Part shown: piece after piece, positions 43,245 to 51,648 of the stretch
Position numbering within the stretch: position 1 is the stretch's first letter
Layout: the number at the start of each line of letters is the position of its first letter
DNA from: CAVTLG01 sp963735495
Lineage (GTDB): Bacteria > Chloroflexota > Ktedonobacteria > Ktedonobacterales > Ktedonobacteraceae
Direction of reading: 5' to 3'
Length of the DNA stretch: 64,000 nucleotides
NCBI GenBank assembly: GCA_963735495.1
Contig: CAVTLG010000008.1
Coordinates: 62,001-126,000, forward strand
Program-made: the position numbers and the translations under genes
Notes under the pieces: model-generated
Seen by the model: only the letters and a program-made list of their open reading frames with translations
What the model was told of the DNA's origin: nothing
Databases searched by the model: none

Positions 43245-44399
43245 ATGCGACTCTCGAATCAACTCCCCGCTTTTGTGGCCGTCTCGTTATTCGGGCTTTT
43301 CGGACTTGCGTTCGCGCCGGCGGCTACAGTCACCGATGGCGAGCAACTTCTTACAGTCGATCACTATGTCCGGGTTCATTCCATCGTCCCCGCGATCAAC
43401 GGTCAGATGACGCAGGTGTACGTTCGGGAGGTCGTGCGGCCAGGTATGGTCCTGCGCGAGGGCGCCGGCGACAAGGTTGTTCTATTCGTACACGGAGCGG
43501 GCACTCCAGCCGAGGTCGCCTTCGACGTTCCGTATCGCGACTATAGCTGGATGGCTTACCTGGCTCGCGCCGGGTTCGACGTGTTCTCGATGGATATGAC
43601 GGGCTACGGGCGCTCAACGCGGCCCGCGGCAATGAACGATCCCTGCAACCTTTCAAAGGAACAGCAACTGACGTTCGTTCCCGGGTTGCTCGCCGCGCCC
43701 TGTGCGCCGTCTTATCCACAGCAGATGACCACCCTTGCGTCCGACTGGAACGATATCGGCGCGGTGGTGGATCATCTGCTCGCCCTGCGGCGCGTCGAAA
43801 AGGTCAACATGGTTTCGTGGTCTCTCGGCGGACCGCGAGCCGCCGGCTATGCCGCGCAGCATCCGGAGAAAGTGCGAAAGCTGGTCCTTCTGGCGCCGGC
43901 ATACAACCGCAAGGCCTCCGCCACTCCGCCCGAGGAGGTCCCCGCGAAAGGCGCCGCCCTGACGACGCAGTCTCACGAAGAATTCACCGCGAATTGGGAC
44001 CGGCAGACCGGGTGCCCCGATCAGTACGAACCCGCGACGAGCGACGCCGTATGGTCCTCGATGATCGAATCGGACCCCGTCGGAGCCACCTGGGGCCCGG
44101 GAGTCAGGCGAGCACCGCAGGTAACCAACTGGGGTTGGACGCAGGCCGCGGTTGCAAAAACAGCCATACCCACTCTGGCGGTATCAGGCGCGTTTGACAA
44201 GCAGGTTCCGCAAGACCGGGTGAAGGAGCTTTATGAAGACCTTGGCGCCAGCCAGAAGGTTTTCGTAAACCTCGCGTGCTCATCCCACAATGCGATGTGG
44301 GAAAAGAATCACCTGCTGTTGTTTCGCGCCTCGCTCGAATGGCTGACGAAAGGCACTGTGAACGGCCAGGAGAAAGGTATGGTTTCGCTGGGATTCTGA
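43245..44399 (+). CDS. Secreted alpha/beta hydrolase
   Basis: A 384-residue exported enzyme. Signal peptide at 1-27 (FVAVSLFGLFGLAFAPAATV). The oxyanion motif is VLFVHGAGTPAE (about 79-90), DMTGYGRSTRP follows the next strand, the nucleophile elbow is VSWSLGGPRA (Ser about 193), the acid lies in AVSGAFDKQVP (about 318) and the His in LACSSHNAMWEKN (about 348). It resembles haloalkane dehalogenase/esterase-type folds, but the substrate cannot be told. It ends 1 bp before the convergent protease gene. Confidence 0.88.
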   Translation: MRLSNQLPAFVAVSLFGLFGLAFAPAATVTDGEQLLTVDHYVRVHSIVPAINGQMTQVYVREVVRPGMVLREGAGDKVVLFVHGAGTPAEVAFDVPYRDYSWMAYLARAGFDVFSMDMTGYGRSTRPAAMNDPCNLSKEQQLTFVPGLLAAPCAPSYPQQMTTLASDWNDIGAVVDHLLALRRVEKVNMVSWSLGGPRAAGYAAQHPEKVRKLVLLAPAYNRKASATPPEEVPAKGAALTTQSHEEFTANWDRQTGCPDQYEPATSDAVWSSMIESDPVGATWGPGVRRAPQVTNWGWTQAAVAKTAIPTLAVSGAFDKQVPQDRVKELYEDLGASQKVFVNLACSSHNAMWEKNHLLLFRASLEWLTKGTVNGQEKGMVSLGF

Positions 44400-44400
44400 G

Positions 44401-45873
44401 CTATTCTTCGCTCAGCGTGAGATACATCAGAGAGCCGTCGCGCTCGATCTGAAGTACCAGCGGGTCCGAGACCTTAAGATTGTTCACCGCGTTTCGGAGG
44501 GCCTCCAGATTCGAAACCGGGGTCGTATTGACGGTGTAGATAACGTCGCCAAGCTTGAGGCCGCCCTGACCCGAATACTCGGATTCCCCGGTTCGGGCAG
44601 CGACGATAACACCATAGGGCTTTCTGGTGCCAGGCAATAATGCGGCAACATCCTTCGTGATCGGCACGCCGACAATCCCCAGTTTTTCGACCCGGTTTTC
44701 ATCGGGCTTCACCAGATCGACGAACCGGAACGGATCGTCTTCGCGTTCGGCGACCTTGACTTTGGTGGAGATCTTCTCCGACCCGCGCAGCACCTGAACG
44801 TCAATCATCTGGTTGAGGGGAATGCTGTAGAGCGCCGTCTCAAACTCGCGCGCGTTCGCCATTCGCTTGTGATTGAGGGTCAGGATGATATCGCCGGCCT
44901 GAAGACCTGCCTGCGCCGCCGCGCCGTCCGGCACGACGTCGCCCAGAATCACGCCCGTATCCTGCTTAAGATCCAGACCGGCGGCAAGCTCAGGTGTTAC
45001 GCTCTGCGCCGTGGCGCCGATTTCGCCGCGATGGACGTGCCCAAACTCCCGAATCTGGTCGTAGACGTTTTTGACAATGTTGCTCGGAATCGCGAATCCA
45101 ATCCCTTCGCTTCCCCCGGACTGCGTAAGTATGAACGTGTTGATTCCGACGACGCTTCCGTCGGCGTCGAGGAGCGGTCCGCCGCTGTTGCCGGGATTGA
45201 TCGGGGCATCCGTCTGAATATAGGTCATGGGGTCGTCAGGCTTTACCTGGCGTCCCACAGAGCTCACTACCCCCAGGCTGACGGAATTCTCAAGGCCCAG
45301 CGGATTGCCAAATGCCATCACCACCTGTCCCTGACGAAGTTTGTCCGAGTCGGCAAGCTTCAGAACGGGAAGCGCTCTTCCGGGTTCAACCTTGAGAACC
45401 GCGAGATCCGCCTCGCGATCCACTCCAACGATTTTTGCTTCGAGCAGTTTTCCATGTGCGTGAAGAGCCGTGGAATCGCTTGCGCCAGGTTCGTCCGGCA
45501 CGGACGCAAGCTGAATCCGAATGCGCCGGGCATTTTTCACCACGTGATTGTTGGTAACGATGTAACCATCCGAACTGAGTATGACGCCCGATCCGGAACT
45601 GTGTTGCTTTGTAACCAGGCCGGTGTTGGTGGTATTGGAATCCCCCTCCTCTTCGGAAAGGGTGTAGCCCGTCGAGAACACCTGCACGACGGCCTGACTC
45701 ACGCTTCCGGAAAGCGCTTCGATGGAGTCGCTTAGTTCGTGCAGCGTATCTTTTGCCGCGGCAAGGGCGGCAACTCGGGACGCCGGATTCGAGGACGGGG
45801 CTGTCTGCTGCGCGCCAAGCCCAAACACCGCGACGGAAACCGCGATCGATACAGCGCGAACCGTTGGTCCCAT
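44401..45873 (-). CDS. Deg/HtrA-type periplasmic serine protease
   Basis: A 490-residue envelope quality-control protease. N-terminal signal segment at about 5-22 (ending GLGAQQ), trypsin-like domain at about 60-265 with His110 (TNNHVVKN), Asp156 (READLAVL) and Ser230 (NPGNSGGPL), then PDZ1 (about 285-370, GAAAQAGLQAGDIILTLNHK) and PDZ2 (about 400-485, YSGQGGLKLGDVIYTVNTTP). A linker with SEEEGDSNTTNTGLVTKQHS fills the LA-loop position. It is a monocistronic gene facing the secreted hydrolase. Likely stress-induced, but no promoter element is obvious. Confidence 0.95.
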   Translation of the reverse strand: MGPTVRAVSIAVSVAVFGLGAQQTAPSSNPASRVAALAAAKDTLHELSDSIEALSGSVSQAVVQVFSTGYTLSEEEGDSNTTNTGLVTKQHSSGSGVILSSDGYIVTNNHVVKNARRIRIQLASVPDEPGASDSTALHAHGKLLEAKIVGVDREADLAVLKVEPGRALPVLKLADSDKLRQGQVVMAFGNPLGLENSVSLGVVSSVGRQVKPDDPMTYIQTDAPINPGNSGGPLLDADGSVVGINTFILTQSGGSEGIGFAIPSNIVKNVYDQIREFGHVHRGEIGATAQSVTPELAAGLDLKQDTGVILGDVVPDGAAAQAGLQAGDIILTLNHKRMANAREFETALYSIPLNQMIDVQVLRGSEKISTKVKVAEREDDPFRFVDLVKPDENRVEKLGIVGVPITKDVAALLPGTRKPYGVIVAARTGESEYSGQGGLKLGDVIYTVNTTPVSNLEALRNAVNNLKVSDPLVLQIERDGSLMYLTLSEE

Positions 45874-45978
45874 ACTTATATCTTAGAGATAGAGGAACCG
45901 GGCCGATAGTTGCACCAGTTCCCGGTTTTTAATGCGTGACCGGCCTTTCGGAGCCAAAGTGACGGTGGACTGACAGAC

Positions 45979-46452
45979 ATGCGACAGTTGTCCAAACGGA
46001 CGCAATATTGCCTACGCGCTCTTTACGCTCTCGCCCGCGATTACGGGTCCGGACCGACCCTGATCGCGCATCTGGCGGAGCAGGAGGCGATCCCGAAGAA
46101 GTTTCTCGAGCAGATCCTTCTGTCGCTTAAGGCCACCGGGCTGGTCGAGAGCAAGAAGGGCAAGGGAGGCGGCTACACGCTGGTACGGCCCCCGGATCAG
46201 ATCAGTATCGCTTCGGTGATCAGAATGGTGGATGGGCCGCTGGCGCCGTTGCCGTGCGCCAGTGAGACCCGATTCCGCAAATGCGACGAATGCGTCGACA
46301 TTGAAACCTGCGGGACGAGGATTGTGATGCGGGAAGTTCGCGATGCGGTCGCGCAGATTCTGGACTCGACTACCCTCGCGCAGGTTTGCCGCAAGGTGGA
46401 TGAAGCGCGGGAGAAACAACAGACGGTCGAAGCTTTGACCTACGAGATTTAG
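45979..46452 (+). CDS. Rrf2-family regulator with four cysteines
   Basis: A 157-residue winged-helix protein opening RQLSKRTQYCLRALYALARD (Rrf2 start), with recognition region IPKKFLEQILLSLKATGLVE and the wing SKKGKGGGYTLVRPPDQISI. The sensory part has Cys93, Cys102, Cys105 and Cys111 (LPCASE, RKCDECVDIETC). Three such cysteines ligate an iron-sulfur cluster in IscR, NsrR and RsrR, so redox or NO sensing is plausible; the C-x8-C-x2-C-x5-C spacing differs from IscR. No Fe-S biogenesis genes are adjacent. Its 3' end overlaps the convergent DUF4097 gene by 4 bp. Confidence 0.92.
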   Translation: MRQLSKRTQYCLRALYALARDYGSGPTLIAHLAEQEAIPKKFLEQILLSLKATGLVESKKGKGGGYTLVRPPDQISIASVIRMVDGPLAPLPCASETRFRKCDECVDIETCGTRIVMREVRDAVAQILDSTTLAQVCRKVDEAREKQQTVEALTYEI

Positions 46453-47306
46453 TTGGCCAGGGCCGCCCGGGTGGAACCAATACCTCCGACGTGAATGTTT
46501 CCGCCAGAGGTACGCAGATGAATCAGCGGCCCTCCGCCGGCGAGCGAGCCGTGAAGCTCCGATTCCCGGTGCTCGCCGTAACGCGCGACCGGAAAGTCGC
46601 ACGAGACACTTCCTCCGCTTGTTCGGGCATCGACTTCGAAGCCCTTTCCCGGCGCGAGCCCGACGCGGATGTTGCCGCCGGAAGTGGCAGCGTCCACAGC
46701 GTTGAGAGCTCCCTCCACCTCGATGTTGCCTCCCGACGTATGTAGAGTCGCTTTCCCGCGGCTGTCTTCGAGCGAGACGCTTCCACCCGACGTGCTGCCG
46801 TCTACCCACCCCCCGATTCTCACAAGGTGGAGTGAACCTCCCGATGTGCGCGCTTCAACATCGCCTCCAAGACCTGCAACGCTGATCGATCCGCCGGAAG
46901 TTCTCAGGTTTGCGCTCGATTGAGCAGGCAGTTCTACCTTGTATTGGATATCGGGAGATCCAAAGCCGTTAAACAGGAACGACCAGAGGGACCAGTTTGC
47001 GTGTCCGCTTTTGGATACGCCGGCAACATGAACCTCGGTTCCGGATCGGTCCACATCGAGCGAGAAATCGCGTACGATGCGGTCCAGTTCGGCTCGCGTC
47101 GCGCGATCGCTCTTGAACCGGACTTCGATCTGAATCGTTCCGGCCGTCCCGGGTGTTACATCAACCGAGCCGCCATTCCGTGCGTTCAGAACCAGCCGCG
47201 TGGGGGACGGCGCAGGGATGGAACGACGGATGGTCTGTTCAGACTGGGCACACAGGCTCACTGCAGAAGCTGCGCCAATGGCGAATATTGAACGGAGCAT
47301 GCCCAT
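46449..47306 (-). CDS. Secreted DUF4097 beta-helix-like protein
   Basis: A 285-residue exported protein. Signal peptide at 1-23 (RSIFAIGAASAVSLCAQ). The body has an N-terminal strand-rich segment (RLVLNARNGGSVDVTPGTAG), then at least five copies of a short turn TSGGxI/V/L (LRTSGGSISVAGLGG, ARTSGGSLHLVRIGG, STSGGSVSLEDS, HTSGGNIEVEGAL, ATSGGNIRVGL, RTSGGSVSCDF, RTSGGNIHVGG) about 20 residues apart, the signature of DUF4097. These probably stack as a right-handed beta-solenoid. Function unknown. Start chosen at ATG 47306 (ggag 7 bp before); frames to 47471 add a non-conserved basic tract. Confidence 0.85.
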   Translation of the reverse strand: MGMLRSIFAIGAASAVSLCAQSEQTIRRSIPAPSPTRLVLNARNGGSVDVTPGTAGTIQIEVRFKSDRATRAELDRIVRDFSLDVDRSGTEVHVAGVSKSGHANWSLWSFLFNGFGSPDIQYKVELPAQSSANLRTSGGSISVAGLGGDVEARTSGGSLHLVRIGGWVDGSTSGGSVSLEDSRGKATLHTSGGNIEVEGALNAVDAATSGGNIRVGLAPGKGFEVDARTSGGSVSCDFPVARYGEHRESELHGSLAGGGPLIHLRTSGGNIHVGGIGSTRAALAN

Positions 47307-47353
47307 AAATACGCTCCGCAGGCCTTTTCGGTTCGCAATGATTCTTTGCGGGA

Positions 47354-47971
47354 TTACTGATCGGACGAAGGCGTCTTGACGATCTCTGTCATTTCGTGGG
47401 AGCAGATCGAATCGTCCGTGACGTAGGGATGGGGGTCGGTGTGGGGTCCCTTCCACCCGCTCGCGCGCCACGTGTCTGCTTCTTCCCGGAGGTCCCGCGC
47501 GCCGCCGCGCCGCATGAGATCGGTGACCTGTGGTTCAAAGCTGTCATCTATTTTTGCAATCAGCATGATGGCGCCGCGACGCACGGCCTCTTCGTATAGG
47601 GGTGCTTCTTCGTGAGAGATACCCATGTGGCGGAACGCGGAAATCAATCCACCTGAAACCGCGCCGATTCCAAGGCCGGCAAGTACCGTAGCCATCGCCC
47701 CGGCAGCTATGAACGGACCAACTCCCGGGATCGAGAGCGCTACAAGGGTTGCCACGATGCCCATTCCTCCCCCGAAGGACGCGCCCGAAGCGGCTGCGGC
47801 CGCGGTACTCTCCGACGCTTTTTTGGCCTTCTCCAGATAGTCCTTGTGGCGATCGCTTTCGTTTCCCGCCACGATATTGAGGGCCTCTGCGGGGATGCCA
47901 ATCTCTTCGAGCTCACGCACCACGTTATGCGCCTCAAGCATCGAGGGGAAAATGCCCGCTACGGTTTTCAT
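47354..47971 (-). CDS. YflT/17M-type general stress protein with hydrophobic core
   Basis: A 205-residue protein. The N-terminus TVAGIFPSMLEAHNVVRELE then GIPAEALNIVAGNES matches the general stress protein 17M (YflT-like) fold of heat-induced proteins. A Gly/Ala-rich hydrophobic hairpin at about 58-115 (GMGIVATLVALSIPGVGPFI, ATVLAGLGIGAVSGGLI) could insert into a membrane. A second alpha/beta unit follows (EEAVRRGAIMLIAKIDD, DLMRRGGA). ATG 47971 has aaagga directly upstream. It is divergent from tsaD across 58 bp. Function in stress is inferred from family. Confidence 0.8.
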   Translation of the reverse strand: MKTVAGIFPSMLEAHNVVRELEEIGIPAEALNIVAGNESDRHKDYLEKAKKASESTAAAAASGASFGGGMGIVATLVALSIPGVGPFIAAGAMATVLAGLGIGAVSGGLISAFRHMGISHEEAPLYEEAVRRGAIMLIAKIDDSFEPQVTDLMRRGGARDLREEADTWRASGWKGPHTDPHPYVTDDSICSHEMTEIVKTPSSDQ

Positions 47972-48029
47972 GTCCTTTGTCTCCCGGTTCCCATTATGCA
48001 TTCCGGACTCCACTCGATACAGTATTGAG

Positions 48030-49115
48030 TTGGCTCGCATTCTGGCAATCGAAAGCTCGTGCGACGAAACCGCGGCGGCTGTGATCGAAGACGAAACGAA
48101 TGTGCTTTCGTCGGTTGTCGCGAGCCAGTTCCCGGTTCACGGCAAGTACGGGGGGGTTGTCCCGGAACTGGCATCCCGCGAGCATCTGCGCGCGATCGTG
48201 CCGGTCGTGCGGGAGGCGCTCGAACGCGCGGGGTTGACCTGGAGCGGGCTGGACGCTGTCGCAGCAACCTCCGGGCCTGGGCTCGCCGGATCGTTGCTTG
48301 TGGGCCTGACTTATGCCAAAGCCATTTCACTGGCGGCGGGGATCCCGCTCATCGCGGTCAATCACATCGAGGGCCACATCCACGCGGTCATACTCGAGGC
48401 CAGCCGACGCGGCAATCCGGTGGAATTTCCCGCTCTGGCGCTCATAGTCAGCGGAGGCCACACACATCTTTTCGAAGCACGAGAGGCTGGATCATACAAA
48501 CTGCTCGGGAAGACCCGCGACGATGCCGCCGGCGAGGCCTTTGACAAGGTTGCCAAACTGCTTGGCTTCGGATATCCGGGCGGACCGGTGATCGACCGCA
48601 TGGCTCCGTACGGCGATCCCCGCGGCGTTCGCTTCACCCTGGCCCGCACGAAGGGAAATACGCTCGATTTCAGTTTCAGCGGCTTGAAGACGGCTGTGGT
48701 TCGGTGGGTGCAAAGCCACGACATCGCTGAAGAAATCGAGGAGCGGAAGCGGCTTTTCAAAACGAATCCCGAACCCGCCATCGAAGAGTTGCTTGCGATT
48801 ACCCCGCCGCCGACTCGCGATCTGCTGGCGAGTTTTCAATATACGGTTATCGAAGAATTGCTTCGACACGCAGCGAGCGCGGCCGAGCGAATGGAGGAAG
48901 TGCGTTCGTTAATCGTTTCGGGCGGCGTCGCCTGCAATTCGGGACTGCGAAGCGCAGCGACCGATGCCAAACTTGGCATGCCGGTTTTCTTTCCGACCGC
49001 GGCGCTCTCGACCGATAACGCGGTCATGATCGCGGCCGCGGCGTTTCCAAAATTCCGGAAAGGCGAGTTCGCGGATCTGAGCGCGGCGGCGGAGCCCAAT
49101 CTGGCGCTGGCCTGA
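48030..49115 (+). CDS. tsaD: tRNA N6-threonylcarbamoyladenosine transferase TsaD
   Basis: Transfers the threonylcarbamoyl group from TC-AMP to A37 of ANN-decoding tRNAs, as part of TsaBDE. The 361-residue ASKHA-fold protein reads ILAIESSCDETAAAVIED at the N-terminus, ASREHLRAIVPVV, TSGPGLAGSLLVGLTYAK, metal-binding HIEGHIHA (His about 112 and 116), VSGGHTHLFEA, RDDAAGEAFDKVAKLLG, FSFSGLKTAV and SGGVACNSGLR. The start appears to be TTG at 48030; the longer open frame to 47844 lies antisense to the stress gene. It is isolated from other t6A genes here. Confidence 0.97.
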   Translation: MARILAIESSCDETAAAVIEDETNVLSSVVASQFPVHGKYGGVVPELASREHLRAIVPVVREALERAGLTWSGLDAVAATSGPGLAGSLLVGLTYAKAISLAAGIPLIAVNHIEGHIHAVILEASRRGNPVEFPALALIVSGGHTHLFEAREAGSYKLLGKTRDDAAGEAFDKVAKLLGFGYPGGPVIDRMAPYGDPRGVRFTLARTKGNTLDFSFSGLKTAVVRWVQSHDIAEEIEERKRLFKTNPEPAIEELLAITPPPTRDLLASFQYTVIEELLRHAASAAERMEEVRSLIVSGGVACNSGLRSAATDAKLGMPVFFPTAALSTDNAVMIAAAAFPKFRKGEFADLSAAAEPNLALA

Positions 49116-49179
49116 CTCAGGACAGAAAGATCTTCATTCTTCCAACAGCTGCCCGCTTCATCGCGAGCGGCGCTCACAA

Positions 49180-50346
49180 TCAGCTCCGGTAGGGAACAAT
49201 GACGGCAGAGCGGGCCTCCGGTGCCGTCGGAAAAACGGTAAACAGGGGTTTCGTGACGACTCGGGCAGCCAGGGAAGAATTCGGAGGATTCACCACCGTC
49301 GTGACCCTCACCACGGACACGTTGCCCGATCTACGGTCAATCGCGAGAGCGTACTCGCCGTCGGGCGTCAGAAGCACGTCGCCTGGATTTTCGCCCACGT
49401 GAACGGTCGCGGATACGGTTCGCGTATAGATATCCAGGATGGTCAGGTCACCGCTCTCGAGATTCGTGACAAAAAGAAGATCCCTGAGATCCGACACCGC
49501 CATCGCGCAGGGCGTTCGTCCCGCAAGAATCGTTTCATAGACCTCGTTCTGAAAGGGGCTGACGATCGCAACCACGTCTGCGCCGCTCCCCGTTACGAAC
49601 ATCTGCCCGCCGTTGCTGTTGAAACAGAACCTTGAGGGCACGATCAGAAGCGGCAGCCTCGCCACCAGATCGCCGGATGCCCCGTCGATTGTAACGATTT
49701 CGCGCTGCGTCGCCGCCCCCGCAAGGATGGTTTTACCATCTCTGCGAAACCGCAGTGGGCCGCAAGGAACGCCGACGTCCGTGGCTCCCGCGATCTTCAG
49801 ATCGGGTAGCCCAACGCGCAAAATGGAGTTGCGTGAAGGAATCGACACCGCCGCCAGGCGGATCTTGTTGCCCGATGCAAGGTCGACAGACGCCACATCA
49901 AGGTCGGACGGCGCGCCCCTCAATGCCACTCGTCCGATCACCTTCCGCTTCGTCAAATCGATGATGAGAAGAGCGCCGGGCTCGTCCGTCAGCACGATTG
50001 CCGAGAGGGGGCCGCCGTCCGCGAAACGGCTCAGCCGCGCGGCTACTGGCCTTCCAGGCAGGGCGATCTGTCCGGCCAGCCGAAGCGCAACGGCGTCGAT
50101 CTCGACCAGAGCTCGCCCCTCCGGACAGGTGGCGAACACCCGATCCTGCGAATGGAGCAACTGCTCGGGCGCGTGCGGCAGCGGGATCGTAAGTGTGCGC
50201 TGGAACGAGGCCAGGTTCGCGACCGCCACAGCTTTTTCCGCTCCGCTGGCGACAAACAGCCATCCCTGATAGCGAGACGCCAGTTTCCTGGTGCAGGCTG
50301 AGGCAACGGCCCCGGCCAGCAGAGCCCTCCTCGAAAACCTAGCCAT
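49180..50346 (-). CDS. YncE-like beta-propeller lipoprotein
   Basis: A 388-residue exported protein. The N-terminus RFSRRALLAGAVASACTRKL combines a twin-arginine-like motif with a lipobox Cys at 18. The rest is a seven-bladed propeller: repeated strands such as GWLFVASGAEKAVAVANLAS, GALLIIDLTKRKVIGRVALR, GQMFVTGSGADVVAIVSPFQ, DLLFVTNLESGDLTILDIYT and GEYALAIDRRSGNVSVVRV, like YncE/YVTN repeats. It overlaps the molybdoenzyme gene by 8 bp, so it may be an accessory to it. The function of the pair is unknown. Confidence 0.82.
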   Translation of the reverse strand: MARFSRRALLAGAVASACTRKLASRYQGWLFVASGAEKAVAVANLASFQRTLTIPLPHAPEQLLHSQDRVFATCPEGRALVEIDAVALRLAGQIALPGRPVAARLSRFADGGPLSAIVLTDEPGALLIIDLTKRKVIGRVALRGAPSDLDVASVDLASGNKIRLAAVSIPSRNSILRVGLPDLKIAGATDVGVPCGPLRFRRDGKTILAGAATQREIVTIDGASGDLVARLPLLIVPSRFCFNSNGGQMFVTGSGADVVAIVSPFQNEVYETILAGRTPCAMAVSDLRDLLFVTNLESGDLTILDIYTRTVSATVHVGENPGDVLLTPDGEYALAIDRRSGNVSVVRVTTVVNPPNSSLAARVVTKPLFTVFPTAPEARSAVIVPYRS

Positions 50347-50986
50347 AGCGCTCCCCTTTCCACGGGTCTCCGCGCATGTGATAGCCGTTGCTCTCCCAGA
50401 AGCCTGCCTCGTCGCGTGGGAGCAATTCGATTCGTCGAAGCCACTTCGCGCTTTTCCACGCGTAAAGCCGCGGAACGATTAATCGCGCTGGTCCGCCGTG
50501 ATCGGGACTCAGCGGCTCGCCATCATGCCGAATAGCAATCAGAGCGTCTTCCGCGAGGAAGTCCGCCAGCGGAACGTTGGTTGTGAACTCGCTATCGTAG
50601 CCGTGCGCGAGGACGAAGCGGGCTTCGGGTAACGCTCCGCCGGCGCGCGCCAGGATTTCGCGAGTAGCGACTCCCTCCCAGAGGTTTCCCAAACGGCTCC
50701 ATTGAGTGACGCAGTGAAAATCGGAGAAAACGCTCACCTTCGGCAATTCATTAAACTCGCGCCAGTTCCACTCGACCGGGTGATTCACAAGACCGAAGAC
50801 GGAGAGTTTCCATGTTTCGATGTCGATATGCGGCGTTCCGCCGGCATCGAGCACGGGCCATTTCTTCGTGCGAGACTGACCCGGGGGGATTCGCTGCGGC
50901 CGCAAGGTATCGGGGCTGATTACGGAACCGGGCGGAGCGTCCGCGGGGGTAGGGGTCTTGTCCCCCTGTAGCTTGTCTGTACTCAC
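50339..50986 (-). CDS. Sulfite oxidase-type molybdopterin oxidoreductase
   Basis: A 215-residue enzyme of the Oxidored_molyb family, starting at GTG 50986. Core features: YedY/SUOX-like FGLVNHPVEWNWREFNELPK, the Mo-binding Cys92 in SDFHCVTQWSR, WEGVATREILARA, FVLAHGYDSEFTTNVPLADF and the C-terminal GGPARLIVPRLYAWKSAKWL. No dimerisation domain and no Tat signal are present, so it should be cytoplasmic. This small form belongs to the group annotated as sulfite oxidase-like oxidoreductases. The substrate is not known. It is coupled to the propeller lipoprotein gene by an 8-bp overlap. Confidence 0.9.
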   Translation of the reverse strand: MSTDKLQGDKTPTPADAPPGSVISPDTLRPQRIPPGQSRTKKWPVLDAGGTPHIDIETWKLSVFGLVNHPVEWNWREFNELPKVSVFSDFHCVTQWSRLGNLWEGVATREILARAGGALPEARFVLAHGYDSEFTTNVPLADFLAEDALIAIRHDGEPLSPDHGGPARLIVPRLYAWKSAKWLRRIELLPRDEAGFWESNGYHMRGDPWKGERYG

Positions 50987-51021
50987 CGGGCAGGAACTCT
51001 ACCGATTATCCCTCGCGGCAA

Positions 51022-51381
51022 CTACGTTGTAGGGCGTCGGAACTTCCGAGCCACGAACTTGCCGCAGTGAACCGGCAGCATCTCGCCTGGCTGGACCTCC
51101 TGAATTGCGTTAACAATAGCCGCAATATGGTCCTTTACGATGTTCCAATGGTTATCGCTCATCGCAACCACGGCAATGCTTCGGCCAATCATCGACTGCT
51201 CGTATCGGAGGCTCTGGTCGCCGGTGAGCAGGACGTTGAAGCCAGCTTGTTCGGCGGCTGTCAGGAGTCTGCCGTTCGCGATGGTCGCCCAGCCCATTTC
51301 CTCCGCAAGCTTCACGTCGAAAACCTTGCAAAGTCGGGCCAAACGACTCGGGACATTGTGGTCGAAGAGAACGCGCTTCAA
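51022..51381 (-). CDS. DUF5615 PIN-like toxin
   Basis: A 119-residue PIN-like protein. The opening VLFDHNVPSRLARLCK (Asp7) and the segment GFNVLLTGDQSLRYEQSM (Asp of TGDQSL) are the conserved acidic sites of DUF5615/Mut7-C-type nucleases. Its ATG overlaps the stop of the DUF433 gene (ATGA), the regular organisation of a DUF433-DUF5615 toxin-antitoxin-like pair. The C-terminus RKFRRP is basic. No frameshift is visible, unlike the PIN toxin at 41.9-42.3 kb. Confidence 0.85.
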   Translation of the reverse strand: MKRVLFDHNVPSRLARLCKVFDVKLAEEMGWATIANGRLLTAAEQAGFNVLLTGDQSLRYEQSMIGRSIAVVAMSDNHWNIVKDHIAAIVNAIQEVQPGEMLPVHCGKFVARKFRRPTT

Positions 51382-51611
51382 CGGGTCGTCGCGAATTCGG
51401 CAGCATGGGCGTGGTACCAGGTAATGATCACATTTACCTGCTCCAGCGGAATACGATAGTCGGCAGCAATTTCCTCAGGCGTTTCGCCGAGGTCGTCGCA
51501 CTCGGCAATCGTATCCGCAGCCACGCGGGAATTTCGTGCCACCGGCCTCCCATTCAGCCGACCGGGCACTTTCTCCACGGCGGGACAATCAGCCCAGAAA
51601 CTCTCTTCCAT
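51378..51611 (-). CDS. DUF433 antitoxin-like protein
   Basis: A 77-residue DUF433 protein with PGRLNGRPVARNSRVAADTI (about 16-35) and a helix-turn-helix-like TPEEIAADYRIPLEQVNVII (about 44-63), the VapB45-type antitoxin core. First gene of the pair; its stop overlaps the toxin start by 4 bp. It probably represses its own promoter, but no palindrome is obvious in the 37-bp gap to hppA. Confidence 0.85.
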   Translation of the reverse strand: MEESFWADCPAVEKVPGRLNGRPVARNSRVAADTIAECDDLGETPEEIAADYRIPLEQVNVIITWYHAHAAEFATTR

Positions 51612-51648
51612 ACGTCCATTTTAGCCGCTGCGGCTAAACCCGCCCTGT

